A stretch of 64,000 nucleotides of DNA from Bursaphelenchus xylophilus. Its lineage: Eukaryota; Nematoda; Chromadorea; Rhabditida; Aphelenchoididae. Both the position numbers and the translations under genes were made by a program. Shown in pieces: positions 13,101 through 23,949 of the stretch. The first letter of the stretch is position 1, and every line of letters starts with the position of its first letter. The notes under the pieces are model-generated. The model was not told where the DNA came from, ran no database searches, and saw only the letters and a program-made list of their open reading frames with translations. The stretch lies in contig CAJFCV020000002.1 of NCBI GenBank assembly GCA_904066235.2, positions 5,704,001 through 5,768,000 of the forward strand. Direction: 5' to 3'.

Positions 13101-15581
13101 CAAACCCAGAAGAAGTTATCCGAAATGCTGCGGAATTTAAGTGTGGGATTGAAGCGAAACACAGGAGTGGAAGTGGACTCTGTCCTCCAATTCACATCAT
13201 CCTTTCTGAAGGTGCATTTAACTGAGATGTGCAGACAAAGTGATGCGCTTAGAGCTGCAGAATTAAAGGAAGAAAGAGAGCGAGAGAATGGATATCGACC
13301 TCAAAATTGTTTGTTGTTGGCTCCAGAACCGAAGAGATTAGGAGTTATTGTGAAGACATCCACCAAGAGCAAGATGGCCATCTTTGTTGAGTTCTCTCTC
13401 CAATTATTCAGTGACATTCTTGTGGAAAAGAAGGATGTTTTTGAAGAGAATGAGGCCCAGAAAAAGATCAATGAATTCGTTCCTTTAGTCACTGATGCCC
13501 TTCGATTAAAATACGAAAAGGTAAGCGAGTAGATTAAGAGGACTTCGGGTTGCTTTAGATAACAAGTGTTGCCTTGAGATCCTTACATTCCCTGTTTCGA
13601 TATGATCTACCCGCCATTAACGACGAGATGGCTAAGATTGTAGATAGGTTGTTCATTTTGCTGGTTGAATATGCAAATTCCATGGGAACATCGCAATTAA
13701 ATGTGGCCGAATTGAATCTCATCCTCTTCAAGGTAATTGATGTCACTATCGCGTCCATTTTTTTTGGTTTTTAGTGTTTTGTTACCGTAATACGCAAAGC
13801 GCCGAAGGATTTGCTAACAACAAAGAGAATAAAAATATTGCTGAATCATGTTGAGATGGATGTTCTGGACTCTCACCGGCAAACCACGGCATTTATTTTG
13901 GCCAAGGCCATTATCTCCCGACATCTGATGGACGACAAAATCGAAGAAATCATCAAATATTTTGCTGAACTCTCTGTGACTTCACCAATTGAGTATATCC
14001 GAGAACAATGTAGAGTTGTTATCCATCACTATCTCAAGATCCATCCGAATGGACCTCGTTCTGCGGAAGGATGGCTCAAATTCTATTTGGAACAGATAGA
14101 TTACGACCTTGTGCATGGTCGACTCAGTGCTCTCGAGATGGTCCATACCATTTTTGAGTTATTTACTGATGTGAGTGCTCGTTTAAGGTGATTATTTGCA
14201 TTTTTAAGTATTAGATATTAGTAACATATTACTTTCAGGCTGTGACGGACAAGTTTGGATTCCCGACATTTGTAAAATTGGCGTCGCGGTTTGCATCTGA
14301 AGACAACGTCGAATGCCTAAGATATTTGAGAGCCGCTATGAAAGAGATTATTGGATCAGTCTCCGAGAAAACGAGGAATGATATCTATCTGTCATGTAAG
14401 GATTGGTTATCACAGCCGAAAGATGCAATCAAATCAATTGGAGCGATCTCATTAATTGAGTTCATAAAGACCCCAGAAGTTAAATTAAATCAATCTCGGA
14501 TTAGTGAGATCATCAACATTCTGAAAGGAGAGTTCTCAAAGGCCAAAGCTGAGGACAATGGAGATGAGGGAGAAGAAGAATCGTTGGAAGAGGATGAAGA
14601 AAAGAGTGAAAATGAGAAGGAAGAAGAGGGAAATGCTGTTGAGCCATGCCTCAACTTGTTCACCGATCTGATTAGAGTATATCTGGAACAAGTTAAAAAA
14701 GCTCTATCCAAGAAAAACGACCTTCAGAAGACTATTATAAGTAAGTTAAACCTATCTGATAAATTTATTTGCAGATGGGATCACCCAATTTCTTCAATAT
14801 CGGAATGAACCTATTCAAGTGACGGCGTCAATCCTGTTTGAGCATCTCATGGCCGCCTCTGAATCCCTGTGGCCTATGTTTAAAATCCATGCTGACTTCT
14901 CGAAGCTCTGTAATGCATTAATCTTCCAATTGAGGAGTAAAAACTTATCTGAGACCATGGCCGAACAAGCTATTAAGAATCTGGCTACCCTTGCTTCTAA
15001 TCTAGTCGACAAACATTACGAAGAATTGTGTCACAAACTCGCCGGAGTAGTCAGACTCGAGCTAAAGAAGGAGGACACAATCACAAAGGTAAGTTGAGCC
15101 TTCCTGGTAATCCGTAATAAATCTTCTGCATGAAAAATAATCGCTTGTTTAGAGAATAAGTGTGTTCAAATTCATCGCGGCCCAACTGGCCATTTATTCC
15201 CCGGATACCGTCAACTTTGCGGCCATACAGCAACATCTTCTTGGCTTTTTGTTCAGAGAAATTCTCGGAAAATCCAAGGCGAATGAGATCCTTCAAAATA
15301 TCTCCAATGAGTTGGCCGTCTTCTTGCGCGAAAAACTTGGTGCCACACTCTACAGTAAACTCTTGGGTGAATTCCAAGTAGAATATGGAAAGAAAATGAC
15401 TCAAAGACGACAGGAAAGGAAGGAGATGATCATCCAGAACCCAGAATTGGCCATAAAACGAAAACAGAAGGTGAATAAGAAGAAGTCCGTGGCCAAGAAA
15501 CGAAAATTGGACGAATTGAGACCTCATCGGATCACCAAAAGAAAACGTAGGGAAGAAATCACACAGACTGGAGACTACTGA
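1110..15581 (+). CDS. utp-20: UTP20/DRIM-like small-subunit processome protein (multi-exon)
   Basis: This is a very large, all-helical HEAT-like protein of the UTP20 (down-regulated in metastasis) family. Family members sit in the nucleolar U3 small-subunit processome and are needed for 18S rRNA maturation. The N-terminus is basic (MVIRRKARTRLQ). About 20 or more exons separated by short introns join in phase through to a Lys/Arg-rich tail (KKKSVAKKRKL...HRITKRKRREE), and the stop is at 15579-15581. An acidic linker lies near 14570-14630. The encoded length is roughly 2,400 residues, a little shorter than the human protein. One intron, 4790-10104, is exceptionally long. The frame across it (QRIS|SILECLSDVFKKL) is continuous, so exons on both sides belong to one gene. 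That intron houses an opposite-strand LRR gene. UTP20 ends 139 bases from the convergent SHMT stop. The family call is firm. Individual small exons are by-eye. Confidence 0.85.
4485..4671. repeat. Short direct repeat inside a UTP20 intron
   Basis: A GTGGAACCAAAAAC motif followed by a TGGGA-like end occurs at about 4485 and again at about 4652 in the same intron. The intervening sequence is unremarkable. It may be a fragment of a dispersed repeat. No inverted termini or target duplication could be recognised. Confidence 0.3.
4790..10104 (+). other. 5.3 kb UTP20 intron hosting a nested gene
   Basis: The donor is at 4790 (GTGAGT after ...ATTTCGAG) and the acceptor is TTTCTTTCAG ending at 10104. 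Splicing them restores the UTP20 frame. Neighbouring introns are mostly 40-60 bases, so this one is about a hundred times longer. Most of it is the minus-strand LRR gene (4830-9087). The remaining part, 9088-10104, holds no gene I can support and is probably the LRR gene's upstream region. Confidence 0.8.
4830..9087 (-). CDS. Chaoptin-like secreted leucine-rich-repeat protein (nested gene)
   Basis: About 1,200 residues built almost wholly of LRRs with the LxxLxLxxNxL pattern, such as LKTLDLSGNQI and LRELNLAGNKL. The start at 9087 gives MALLLEIFLFTVFNILHG, a good signal peptide. A 38-base intron then leads into a Cys-rich LRRNT-like cap (FRSCSCNEI...IKCSNQDW). About ten further short introns split the repeats. 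The last junction reads EYLDLT|ENPLICDCRMKY, the start of an LRRCT cap. The protein ends in a long hydrophobic tail (FLLFFSCSC...LISVSLFLFLF), which fits a GPI-attachment signal or a terminal membrane anchor. Overall this resembles chaoptin-type adhesion proteins: a cap, 25 or more repeats, a cap and a C-terminal anchor. Other extracellular LRR families cannot be excluded. It lies antisense within a UTP20 intron. Function is inferred as cell-surface adhesion or matrix organisation. Confidence 0.75.
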
Positions 15582-15720
15582 ATTGTTGATTGTTATTGTT
15601 ATCACAATACTTTTATTTGTTGTTACTAATAAATTGTTGAAACAAGTTTTGATACGACAACAAGTTCTACAAGTAATCACAACTATGGGAGATTTAGACA
15701 AGTTACAGTATACCCACTAC

Positions 15721-17872
15721 TTAATAAGTATCATTTCCGGGGATATCAAAGTTGGCGGTGAACTTCTCGACATTACGAGCGACTTCTTTGATGTCCTTCA
15801 AGAATTCCTGATCGGTTTCAACGAAGTGTTTGAAGTCCTTGATTAACTTTCCACACCTATGCTCATGTTTTTTGTAGACTTCGATAGAGTCGTGGATAAA
15901 TTCAGCGACCTTTTCGAAATCGGCTTCTTTGAATCCTCGAGAAGTCAGAGCTGGAGTTCCAAGTCTGATGCCTCCGGGTCTGAAGGGAGTTTGGTCACCT
16001 AAATTATTCATGTTATATTAAACCAGATATCAGATGAAAGGATAAATGAACAACATAAAGGGAAAGAGGTGCAACACACAGAGTCGACTGTAAATTGGCC
16101 AAAGAGTTATGTAATCCCAACCAGAAGAACAGTCGACTCACCGGGACAAGTGTTCTTGTTACAGGCAATCAATGCGAGGTCCAGAACGGTTTCAATCCTC
16201 GATCCTTCCAAGTTGTTGGCACGGAGATCAACCAGAACCAAATGGGTGTCAGTACCGTCTATAAATTACACAATATTACATCATTGTATTCAAAGGGTAG
16301 CTAGGGAGGGGAGTGGCAAAACCACTGTCCACTCAAGTAAAAATGGGTGGACAGTGATTTTGAAAAAGAAGTGTAGGCTCAATTTTGGATCTGCACAGAT
16401 TTTCAAAATCCAGTACTACTCGGGATATATAGTCCGTAGATTTTTTTTTCACCGGCGTCGAGCGTAAAATTTGGAGTCGCCTCATGAAAAAGTTCATGTC
16501 TTGGAAGAAAACGGGAAATCGTGGCGACGGTCGCAAAAAATCAGAGAAAAACACATTGTGCAAATTATACGGACTCGTCATAAGTATTTTGGTTGTAATA
16601 TTTCACTACTCACCCGTCACCAATTTGTATCCCAATTTAATCAACTTATTGGCCAAAGCTTGCGCATTGGCGGCCACTTGCTTGGAATATTCAACAAACT
16701 CTTTGGTTTCACATTGCTTGAGAGCAACTGCAATACCAGCAATAGTATGATTGTGGGGACCTCCTTGAAGTCCAGGGAACACAGCCCAGTTTATGCTGTT
16801 CTCGATATCATACTTGATCTCCTCTCCCTTAGGGGTCACCTTTCTAACTCCTTTTCTGTAGAAGATCAAGGCGCCTCGTGGTCCACGAAGAGACTTGTGA
16901 GTAGTGGTCATAACGACATCAGCATACTCGAAGGGAGACGGGGCTACTCCTCCAGCCACAAGTCCCGAGATATGAGACATGTCCGCCAGAAGGTATGCAC
17001 CAGTCGAGTCGGCGATCTTACGGAAACGGGCATAATCCAAGTATCGGGCATAACAACTGATACCTGAAACAAAAAGATACACGTGACGGTGTTTTTACAT
17101 ACCAGCAACGATGATTTGAGGTCTGAATAAGGCCGCGTTCTCCTCAAGTTTATCATAATCGATGAGGCCAGTCTCTCTGTTCACTTTGTATGGCATGGAT
17201 TCGAAGAAAAGAGATGTCGCTGACACTTTCTTGGCTGGCGAAAAGAAACTAAAACAAGATAAAACTATAGAAAAAATCCGCCTTACCCATGACTCAGATG
17301 TCCACCATCAGACAACTCAAGACCCATAATTCTGCCGTGGGGCCCAATCAAAGCAGTGTAAACCGCAAAGTTGGCAGGAGATCCACTCAAAGGTTGAACA
17401 TTCACTCCCCATTTGGAGGGGTCCAATCCGAAGACTTTTAGAGCTCTTTCCTGACACAACAACTCTACCTGATCGATGTATTCATTTCCAGCGTAATATC
17501 TAAAATATTACGTTACAGTAGACAGCCCCAACTTACCGGGCCCCTGGGTATCCTTCAGAATATTTATTGCTCAAACATGATCCCAGTGCATCAGAAACAG
17601 CTTTGGAAGTAAAATTTTCACTGGCAATCAACTCCAATCCTCTTTTCTGACGACTTTTTTCCTAAAAACCGCATGGATAACATAACGGATAAAGAAAAAA
17701 TGGAACAATAAAAGTACGTAAAAATGATTGTAGGGCGATCACCAACCTTTTTAATTAGATTCCAGATGTCTGGGTCGACCTCACTGATCGGATCCTTGGT
17801 CAAACTTTTGCCACTGTAAGAAGTCCTCTCAACGGGGATCAGAGGGACCTTCACAGTTACGTTGGAAGCCAT
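15721..17872 (-). CDS. mel-32: Serine hydroxymethyltransferase
   Basis: PLP enzyme converting serine and tetrahydrofolate to glycine and methylene-tetrahydrofolate (one-carbon metabolism). The start at 17872 gives [13 protein letters not shown]. Conserved blocks in order are [65 protein letters not shown], the PLP-lysine motif [37 protein letters not shown] and [16 protein letters not shown]. It ends in ...DIPGNDTY, with the stop at 15721-15723. There is no obvious mitochondrial presequence, so this looks like the cytosolic form. At least seven exons are present. One intron (about 16255-16610) is longer and holds a small hairpin. The symbol follows the single C. elegans SHMT gene and assumes orthology. 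The 3' end converges on UTP20. Confidence 0.95.
16323..16356. repeat. Hairpin in SHMT intron
   Basis: CACTGTCCAC at 16323-16332 is the exact reverse complement of GTGGACAGTG at 16347-16356, with a 14-base loop. It lies inside the long SHMT intron. It is perfect over 10 base pairs. No role can be assigned. Confidence 0.6.
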
Positions 17873-18555
17873 TCTAACAACCACCTAAAATGCGCAAATG
17901 TTTTGTTGTTGGGCAAAAGGAACAAGGCTACCCACGCCACGAAAGGGCAAAAAACAAGAGCCCCAAATTCTTTTCGAAATTCCCACCTGCGCATGGCCAT
18001 TGCAGGATCGGAGAAAAGAGCGCGATATCATCGTCCTTCTCTGCGCGTCTGACTGATGGGAGAGAGATATGGACTCACGTCAGTGACACTGCCAGCCCTA
18101 CTTTCGGCTGAAGTAATTGATTACTTCTTACAATTATCGCTTACCGAAAATACGTCGAGGAAAACGAAGGAGATGGAAGTGATGGACGGTTCAATTTGCA
18201 GACTTCGATCAAAATTTTTCGTATTTTTAATGTTACAATAGTCTCAGACTTGCAGTAATTCCAAGTTTGTAGGTGGAATAGCAGACCGAAAGGTTTTTTG
18301 GAGAAATGAAATTACAATTATCAAAAGAAATGGCCTTCCAACGGGTCTTATAATCTTTGACCTCCGCGCAGTTATGATAAGAAAATTGCTTGATCAATTA
18401 GTTTATCAAAAACTGTAAAAAACAACAAATAAATTTATAGTAATGTTACGAGTCAATGCTGGCTAAACGTATTTGTTACGGGAAAATATGAGAATTCGAA
18501 AGGACCTAAGGTTGACTACCGTAACCCTAATTTTTTTGGAATGCCATGATTACCA
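17873..18555. other. Intergenic stretch upstream of SHMT
   Basis: This lies between the SHMT start and a dispersed repeat. Several plus-strand reading frames occur, but none has homology-like composition or in-phase splice sites. It probably carries the SHMT promoter. I see nothing else. Confidence 0.4.
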
Positions 18556-18845
18556 GCAAGTCGTCAACTTGACGCGTCAGACACGTTGTCAAATTGCCGT
18601 CATTTTCCTCATGTCAAATTGTTCTGTCATTTTCATTGTCAAATTGAACTTTTTGAAAATTTATATAGAATTTTACCAAAAAAAAATCGTAGCAATTTAA
18701 AAATTTTTGGAAACTAAATTTCTCCTTCTTGTCAAAACAATCGATGAAATAAGGAGTAAAAACAGTTATGACTAATGTTAGCGGTATTCATCATAGTCTA
18801 TGTTAAACTTGCGTTTGAAAGCTTCGTATATCAGAATTTTCAACT
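18556..18845. repeat. Single arm of the foldback repeat seen at 23.35-23.91 kb
   Basis: The sequence from AAGTCGTCAACTTGACGCG to about 18845 matches both arms of the inverted repeat at 23349-23912. Shared segments include GTCAAATTGCCGTC, CAAATTGTTCTGTCATTTT and ATGTTAAACTTGCG. Only one arm is present here, so this is a solo or half copy. It ends about 40 bases from the stop codon of the first amidase gene. Confidence 0.7.
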
Positions 18846-18886
18846 TACAAGAAAAGTTTATTCGGGTTCTAATTGGTATCGGATAT

Positions 18887-20633
18887 CTAAACTCGAGGTG
18901 GGGTCCATCCTCCAAATTTCTTGCTGAGATCCAAAGCGACTTTGCAGAGGAGGTAGTCATTGTTGGGAGCCGTAACCAGCTGAACACTCCGTGGATATCC
19001 ATCCTTATCCAATCCCATCGGCACAACCATTGCTGGGGCTCCCAGGAGATTAAAAACAGCGGTGTAAAAGGTATCCCAAACAGCCGGGATTGGCTCTCCG
19101 TGGAAATAATGGGTCTTCGGAAAGGCGGGGAAGACAAAAACAGTGTCGTTGTCCACTAACTGAAGTCATATGAATTAAAGTTCTTTTCAAGAAAAAACTG
19201 TAGTAATTCAAACGAGTAAGAGCTTGCCTTATAAAATTCATCGATGAATTTATCTTTGGCGTTCGTCCAATATTGTTTTTCACCCTCGGGCACCGGAATT
19301 GATAATTGATGGGCTAACATTATAGCTGTCAATTTAATTTTGGACAATCCAAGAGCTGAATGGAGCATCGCTTCTTCATAATCTCCACCGGATACCTATA
19401 CGATAGTAGTCGTTCGTTCTAATACTTACTCCTAAAAGCGCGTCCAAAAACATTTCTGGATAGAGGGTATTCTGATACATTCTGACCAGATCTCTCGATG
19501 GAGGCATTGTGTAATCCTGAGGTTTGAGATTGTAATGTTTGGAAATAAACTCCGCAACTTTATTCATCGCTTTAATTTGGTCCCGATCACATGGCTGAGC
19601 ATACTCAGAATCCAGTCCAGAACAAACGATCAGCCTTTTTGGAGATCTTGATTTAAAGTCCGAAGGAGCTTTGATCTCAGCAATACTCTAAAATCTCATA
19701 TTTATCGACTGATTGTCATCTTACATCAAACATAACAGGAATATCCTCTGCAAACCGGCAGATAGGCCCGTATCCAGTTAGTCCAGCGACCGGACCTGGA
19801 GTGGCTCTGGGCCAATGACCATGGCCAGGGATCGTCTCCACCCAAGGTCTGATCCCATAGAGTCCATTCAGAAGAGCGGGCATCCGAATGGATCCCGCGA
19901 TATCAGATCCAATCCCCATCACCGATCCGTGTGCTGCAATCAAAGCTCCCTCCCCACCAGAAGATCCTCCACACGTGCATCGCAGATCATACGGGGAGGA
20001 CGTTCTTCCAGTGATAGAATTGTCCGATTCCCAGGCAATTACACTTTCAGGGACATTGGTGTAGGCTAGAGGAAAGGATCCTGATCTCCGAAGCCTAGGC
20101 CGAAAATGTTATAAAAATCGTAATACCTTTCTACAATACTGGCATCACTGTCACAAGGAGGCTCGTCTAGCCGATATTCAAGTCCACAATAAAGATTCTT
20201 TCCTTTTACCGCAAAACTATTTTTAATTGTAAATGGGACACCCAGCAGCGGTTTTTTAACTTCCAATTCGGCAAATTCAGCGGTGTTTTTGTCCAGTACG
20301 GCCAAATAATCATCAATTTCTCTGGCTGTCCTAAGGGCGTCTTCTTCAAATAACTCAACGATCGCGTTAATTTGGGGATTTACTTCTTTACATCTGTGTA
20401 TCATCGTCTCAACCAAAGTCGAAGATCTCAACTGAAATACGAATATAAAATTACCCAATGTTATGTAACGTCATTCCTACCGTTCCTTCTCTAATTTGTC
20501 GACTCAATTCAACGGCTGGAGTATTCAAAAGAAGATCGGACGACGGTGGAACAATTTCCTTTGGTTTATTAATCCACCATTTTCTTACTGACTCTAGCGA
20601 TTTCTTGGATCGAAGAATCTTGTCAATAGTCAT
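18887..20633 (-). CDS. FAAH-type amidase, downstream tandem copy
   Basis: Amidase-signature serine hydrolase of the fatty-acid-amide-hydrolase group, which cleaves lipid amides such as N-acylethanolamines. The ATG at 20633 begins MTIDKILRSKKSLESVRKWW. The first exon lacks the N-terminal membrane helix of mammalian FAAH1, so it is closer in layout to FAAH2-like or nematode forms. The Ser-Ser-Lys triad is intact: Lys in GVPFTIKNSFAVKG, the first Ser in CGGSSGGEGALIAAHG and the nucleophile in GIGSDIAGSIRMPAL. The C-terminal exon ends WDTFYTAVFNLLGAPAMVVP...KKFGGWTPPRV with the stop at 18887-18889. About six exons are present. It is a tandem paralogue of the gene at 21197-22915 and shares near-identical 3' exon and core patches with it. 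Substrate preference is not known from sequence. Confidence 0.85.
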
Positions 20634-21196
20634 CACTGTCTTCCAAATGTGAGCTTAGAATAACTAATTCACAGGTCGTCTTATCTCCCTTAAAAACAAA
20701 AATTTTTATTACCCATCATTCAAGTTGAGGCTAGATTTTTATTTGTTTCAAATATAACACCAACTATCAACAGAAAATTCAGGAATGTAATTCAAGGAGA
20801 TCCTCGGTTCCTCGTCAACACGATCAGACACCGGGTCTCCTAATACGCTGCCCTAGACAAGCTCCCCCAATACTCCAACAATTACCAATGACCTCTTTAT
20901 TGTCCCAAATACCACAATATACAACCAGGCCAATACACTCGATGTATTCCAGTTGTCCACACGCGCTGACGGCCAACCGCTTGCTCAGGCTGCGACTTCC
21001 AAACTATGATCTTCCTTTCCTTCCAAATCCACGTCTCGGTTGATTGCGGTGAAAATTGCACTTTTAGAAATGATCTAGGGTTTGCTTTTGATCCAACCAT
21101 ACGCAAAAGTTTAATCAGGGAGACATTTTTCATCACCTGGAATGGTAAAACAAATTCCTATCATAGTAAATATTTATTCGAATTGGTATCGGATAT
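20634..21196. other. Interval between the two amidase genes
   Basis: No supported gene. It holds the upstream region of the downstream copy and the 3' flank of the upstream copy. The last 16 bases before 21197 match the sequence just 3' of the other copy's stop codon, so the duplicated or converted tract extends slightly past the coding end. Confidence 0.4.
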
Positions 21197-22915
21197 CTAA
21201 ACTCGAGGTGGGGTCCATCCTCCAAACTTCTTGCTGAGATCCAAGGCGACTTTGCAGAGGAGGTAGTCATTGTTTCGGGCAGTGACCAGCTGAACACTCC
21301 GTGGATATCCATCCTTATCCAATCCCATCGGCACAACCATTGCTGGGGCTCCCAGGAGATTAAAAACAGCGGTGTAAAAGGTATCCCAAACAGCCGGGAT
21401 TGGCTCGTTATGGAAATAATGGGTCTTCGGAAAGGCGGGGAAGACAAAAACAGTGCCGTTATCCACCAACTGAAATTCATTTGTTAGACTTGAATTCTTA
21501 CTCTGAAGAAAGATTCGATGAATTTCTTCTTGGCGTCACTCCATTTGCTCTTTTCATTTTCTGGGACCAAAACTCCCAATTGATGAGCCAACATCAGAGC
21601 CGACATTCGGGATTTAGAGAGGCCAAACAAAGCCTTTACCATCTCTCTTTCAAGGCTTCCATTCTCATACTAAATCATCAATACATTGTATACGAACGAT
21701 GATGACTTACTCCAAGTAAGCTGTCTCTGAACATGTGAGGCATCACCGTATTCTGATACATCTTCATCATATCCTTGGTTGGGGGCATCGTGTATTTACT
21801 GGGCTCTAGCCCGTACTCTTTGCTCAGGAATTTGACAGCAGTACTCCAGGCATCCCGTTGAGGTTCGGATAACGGAAGGCAATAGTCAGTGTCCAATCCA
21901 GGACAAACGATCAGATTTTTTGGAGCTCTTTTCTCAAAATCAGATGGAGCGGGGACATCAGCAATGGCCTATGGAAATTAATAATTTAATTTTATCGCTA
22001 CTCACATCAAAGATAACAGGCAAATCCTCGGCATATCTACACATGGGACCATAACCCGGGAGTTCCATAACTTCGGACCCCTTAGGCCCTCCGGGCCAAT
22101 GACCTTCAGGATCGATGGTATCAATGAAAGGCTTGATTCCAAAGATTCCACTCAGAAGGGATGGCATCCGAATGGATCCCGCGATATCAGATCCAATCCC
22201 CATCACCGATCCCTGTGATGCAATCAAAGATCCCTCCCCACCAGAAGATCCTCCAGATGTGCATCGCAAATCATACGGGGAGGACGTTCTTCCAGTGATA
22301 CAATTGTCCGATTCCCATGCAATCACCGCAGGCGGGACATTTGTGGAGGCAAGGGGAAATGAGCCAGCTTTTCGGAGTCTCAAATTGTAATGTAATATAT
22401 TCCGTAATTAAATGCAAACCTCTCCACAATCACAGCATCTTTATCACAGGGACTTTCATCCAAACGATAATGAAGACCACAATATAGCTTCTTTCCCTTC
22501 ACTGCATAACTGTTTTTGATGGTAAAAGGAACCCCCAGGAACGGTTTCTTGGCCTTGAGTTCAGCAAAAGCAGAACTGGACTTGTCAAACCTGGCTATAT
22601 ACTGGTCGATTTCTTCAGCCCGTCGAACTGCATCTTCTTCGTAGAGTTCTACAATAGCATTGGTCTTGGGATTAACCTCATTGCAGCGTGCAATCATCTT
22701 AACCACCAATTCTTTGGAAGTCAGCTAAATATTAATTATGCATTTTGCTATATCAATTATACCGTTCCTTCCTTGATCTTATTACTCAGTTGAACCGCTG
22801 ACATATTCAACAAAGGATCGTTGGAAGAAGCAACGACTTCCTTTGGCTTTCTGCCCCACCATGATCGAACTGCATTGAGGGCAAATTTAGAACGGAGAAT
22901 CTGATCAATACTCAT
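21197..22915 (-). CDS. FAAH-type amidase, upstream tandem copy
   Basis: Second amidase-signature hydrolase, with the same exon layout as the copy at 18887-20633. The ATG at 22915 gives MSIDQILRSKFALNAVRSWW. Catalytic motifs are intact: GVPFTIKNSYAVKG (Lys), SGGSSGGEGSLIASQG (Ser) and GIGSDIAGSIRMPSL (Ser nucleophile). It ends ...KKFGGWTPPRV with the stop at 21197-21199. The N-terminal exons of the two copies have clearly diverged (about 60% identical by eye over the first exon). The last exon and a patch round the catalytic core are almost the same in DNA. Both copies look functional. They probably act on related lipid amides in membranes, but that is inferred from the family. Confidence 0.85.
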
Positions 22916-23348
22916 TAGATGGGAAAGGGAATGGAGACCTCAACTGTACGATTATGCATGGAGATTCTATCATTCACTCACCTTCTCGATATAATCACCG
23001 GCCGTCACCAAATTGTTGTTTCTATCACAATGAATAAGACTTTCAAATTTTAACTTGATTTTTAAATAAAAACTGTAAGTTCATGTGGCGAACTTTTTAA
23101 ATGTTTATAATATTCCGAAGTTTTATTTTTCCAAGTCAGTAACCTTTATCGATCTTTAATTTACCATAGATTTATTGAGAATGACTTTATTTAGGGGCGT
23201 AATTTGGGCCTCGAGTCAAGTGTTTCCTTTCTTAGCGCAACACTTGACTTGGAATTTTTGGCGGCTGAAATAATTTTGCAGTTTTTTTTCAGATCTGCGA
23301 GTTTTATTTTATCAGTATAATAAATATATTTTGATATCTTTTAGGGTT

Positions 23349-23912
23349 TTTAAGTCGTCAGTTTCACGCGTCAGTCACGTTATCAAATTGCCGTCGTTTT
23401 CGTCATGCCAAATTGTTCTGTCATTTTGATTTTCAAATCGAAATTTTTTGGAGAATTTGCGTAGAATTTTAATAAAAAATTGTAGTAATTTAGGAACTAA
23501 GTTTCCCTTGTCAAAACGATCGGTAAAATGAGCAGTAAAAAAATAGTATTAACAATATTCATCCATATCAGAATCTTCAATCTAACCAAAATGACGCCAA
23601 TTTGGCGTCAAGTTGACGTCAGATTCTGTTATGCGAAGATTTCAAACGCAAGTTTAACATAGAATGTGATGAGTACCGTTAATATTAGTCGTAACTAGTT
23701 TGCTGCTTGTTTCATCGGTGGTTTTGACAAGAAGGAGCAATTTATTTTCCAAAAGTTCTTGGTTCTTACGATTTTTTATCAAAAATCTACAAAAAAAATC
23801 CAAGAAAGTTCAATTTTCATAAAGTTTCAATTTTTTCATTTATTCAAAATGACAAAACAATTTGACATAAGGTAAATGACGGCAATTTGACAATGTTGAC
23901 GATTTAACAACC
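23349..23912. repeat. Foldback (long inverted repeat) element
   Basis: The left arm from about 23349 (AAGTCGTCAGTTTCACGCG) and the right arm ending about 23912 are imperfect reverse complements around an axis near 23636. For example, CAAATTGCCGTC at 23384 pairs with GACGGCAATTTG at 23878. It encodes no protein. A solo arm lies at 18556-18845. It ends about 40 bases before the start codon of the helicase gene. Confidence 0.75.
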
Positions 23913-23949
23913 AGTTCCTCGTAAGATTATAGGCATATTATAACGTCTT

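Noticed and set aside
15160..15701. 206-codon minus-strand frame opposite the last UTP20 exons
   Set aside because: It is antisense to clearly coding UTP20 sequence (basic C-terminus) and has no independent support.
18800..19159. 119-codon plus-strand frame over the amidase 3' end
   Set aside because: It is the antisense shadow of conserved amidase exons. The same shadow appears in the second copy.
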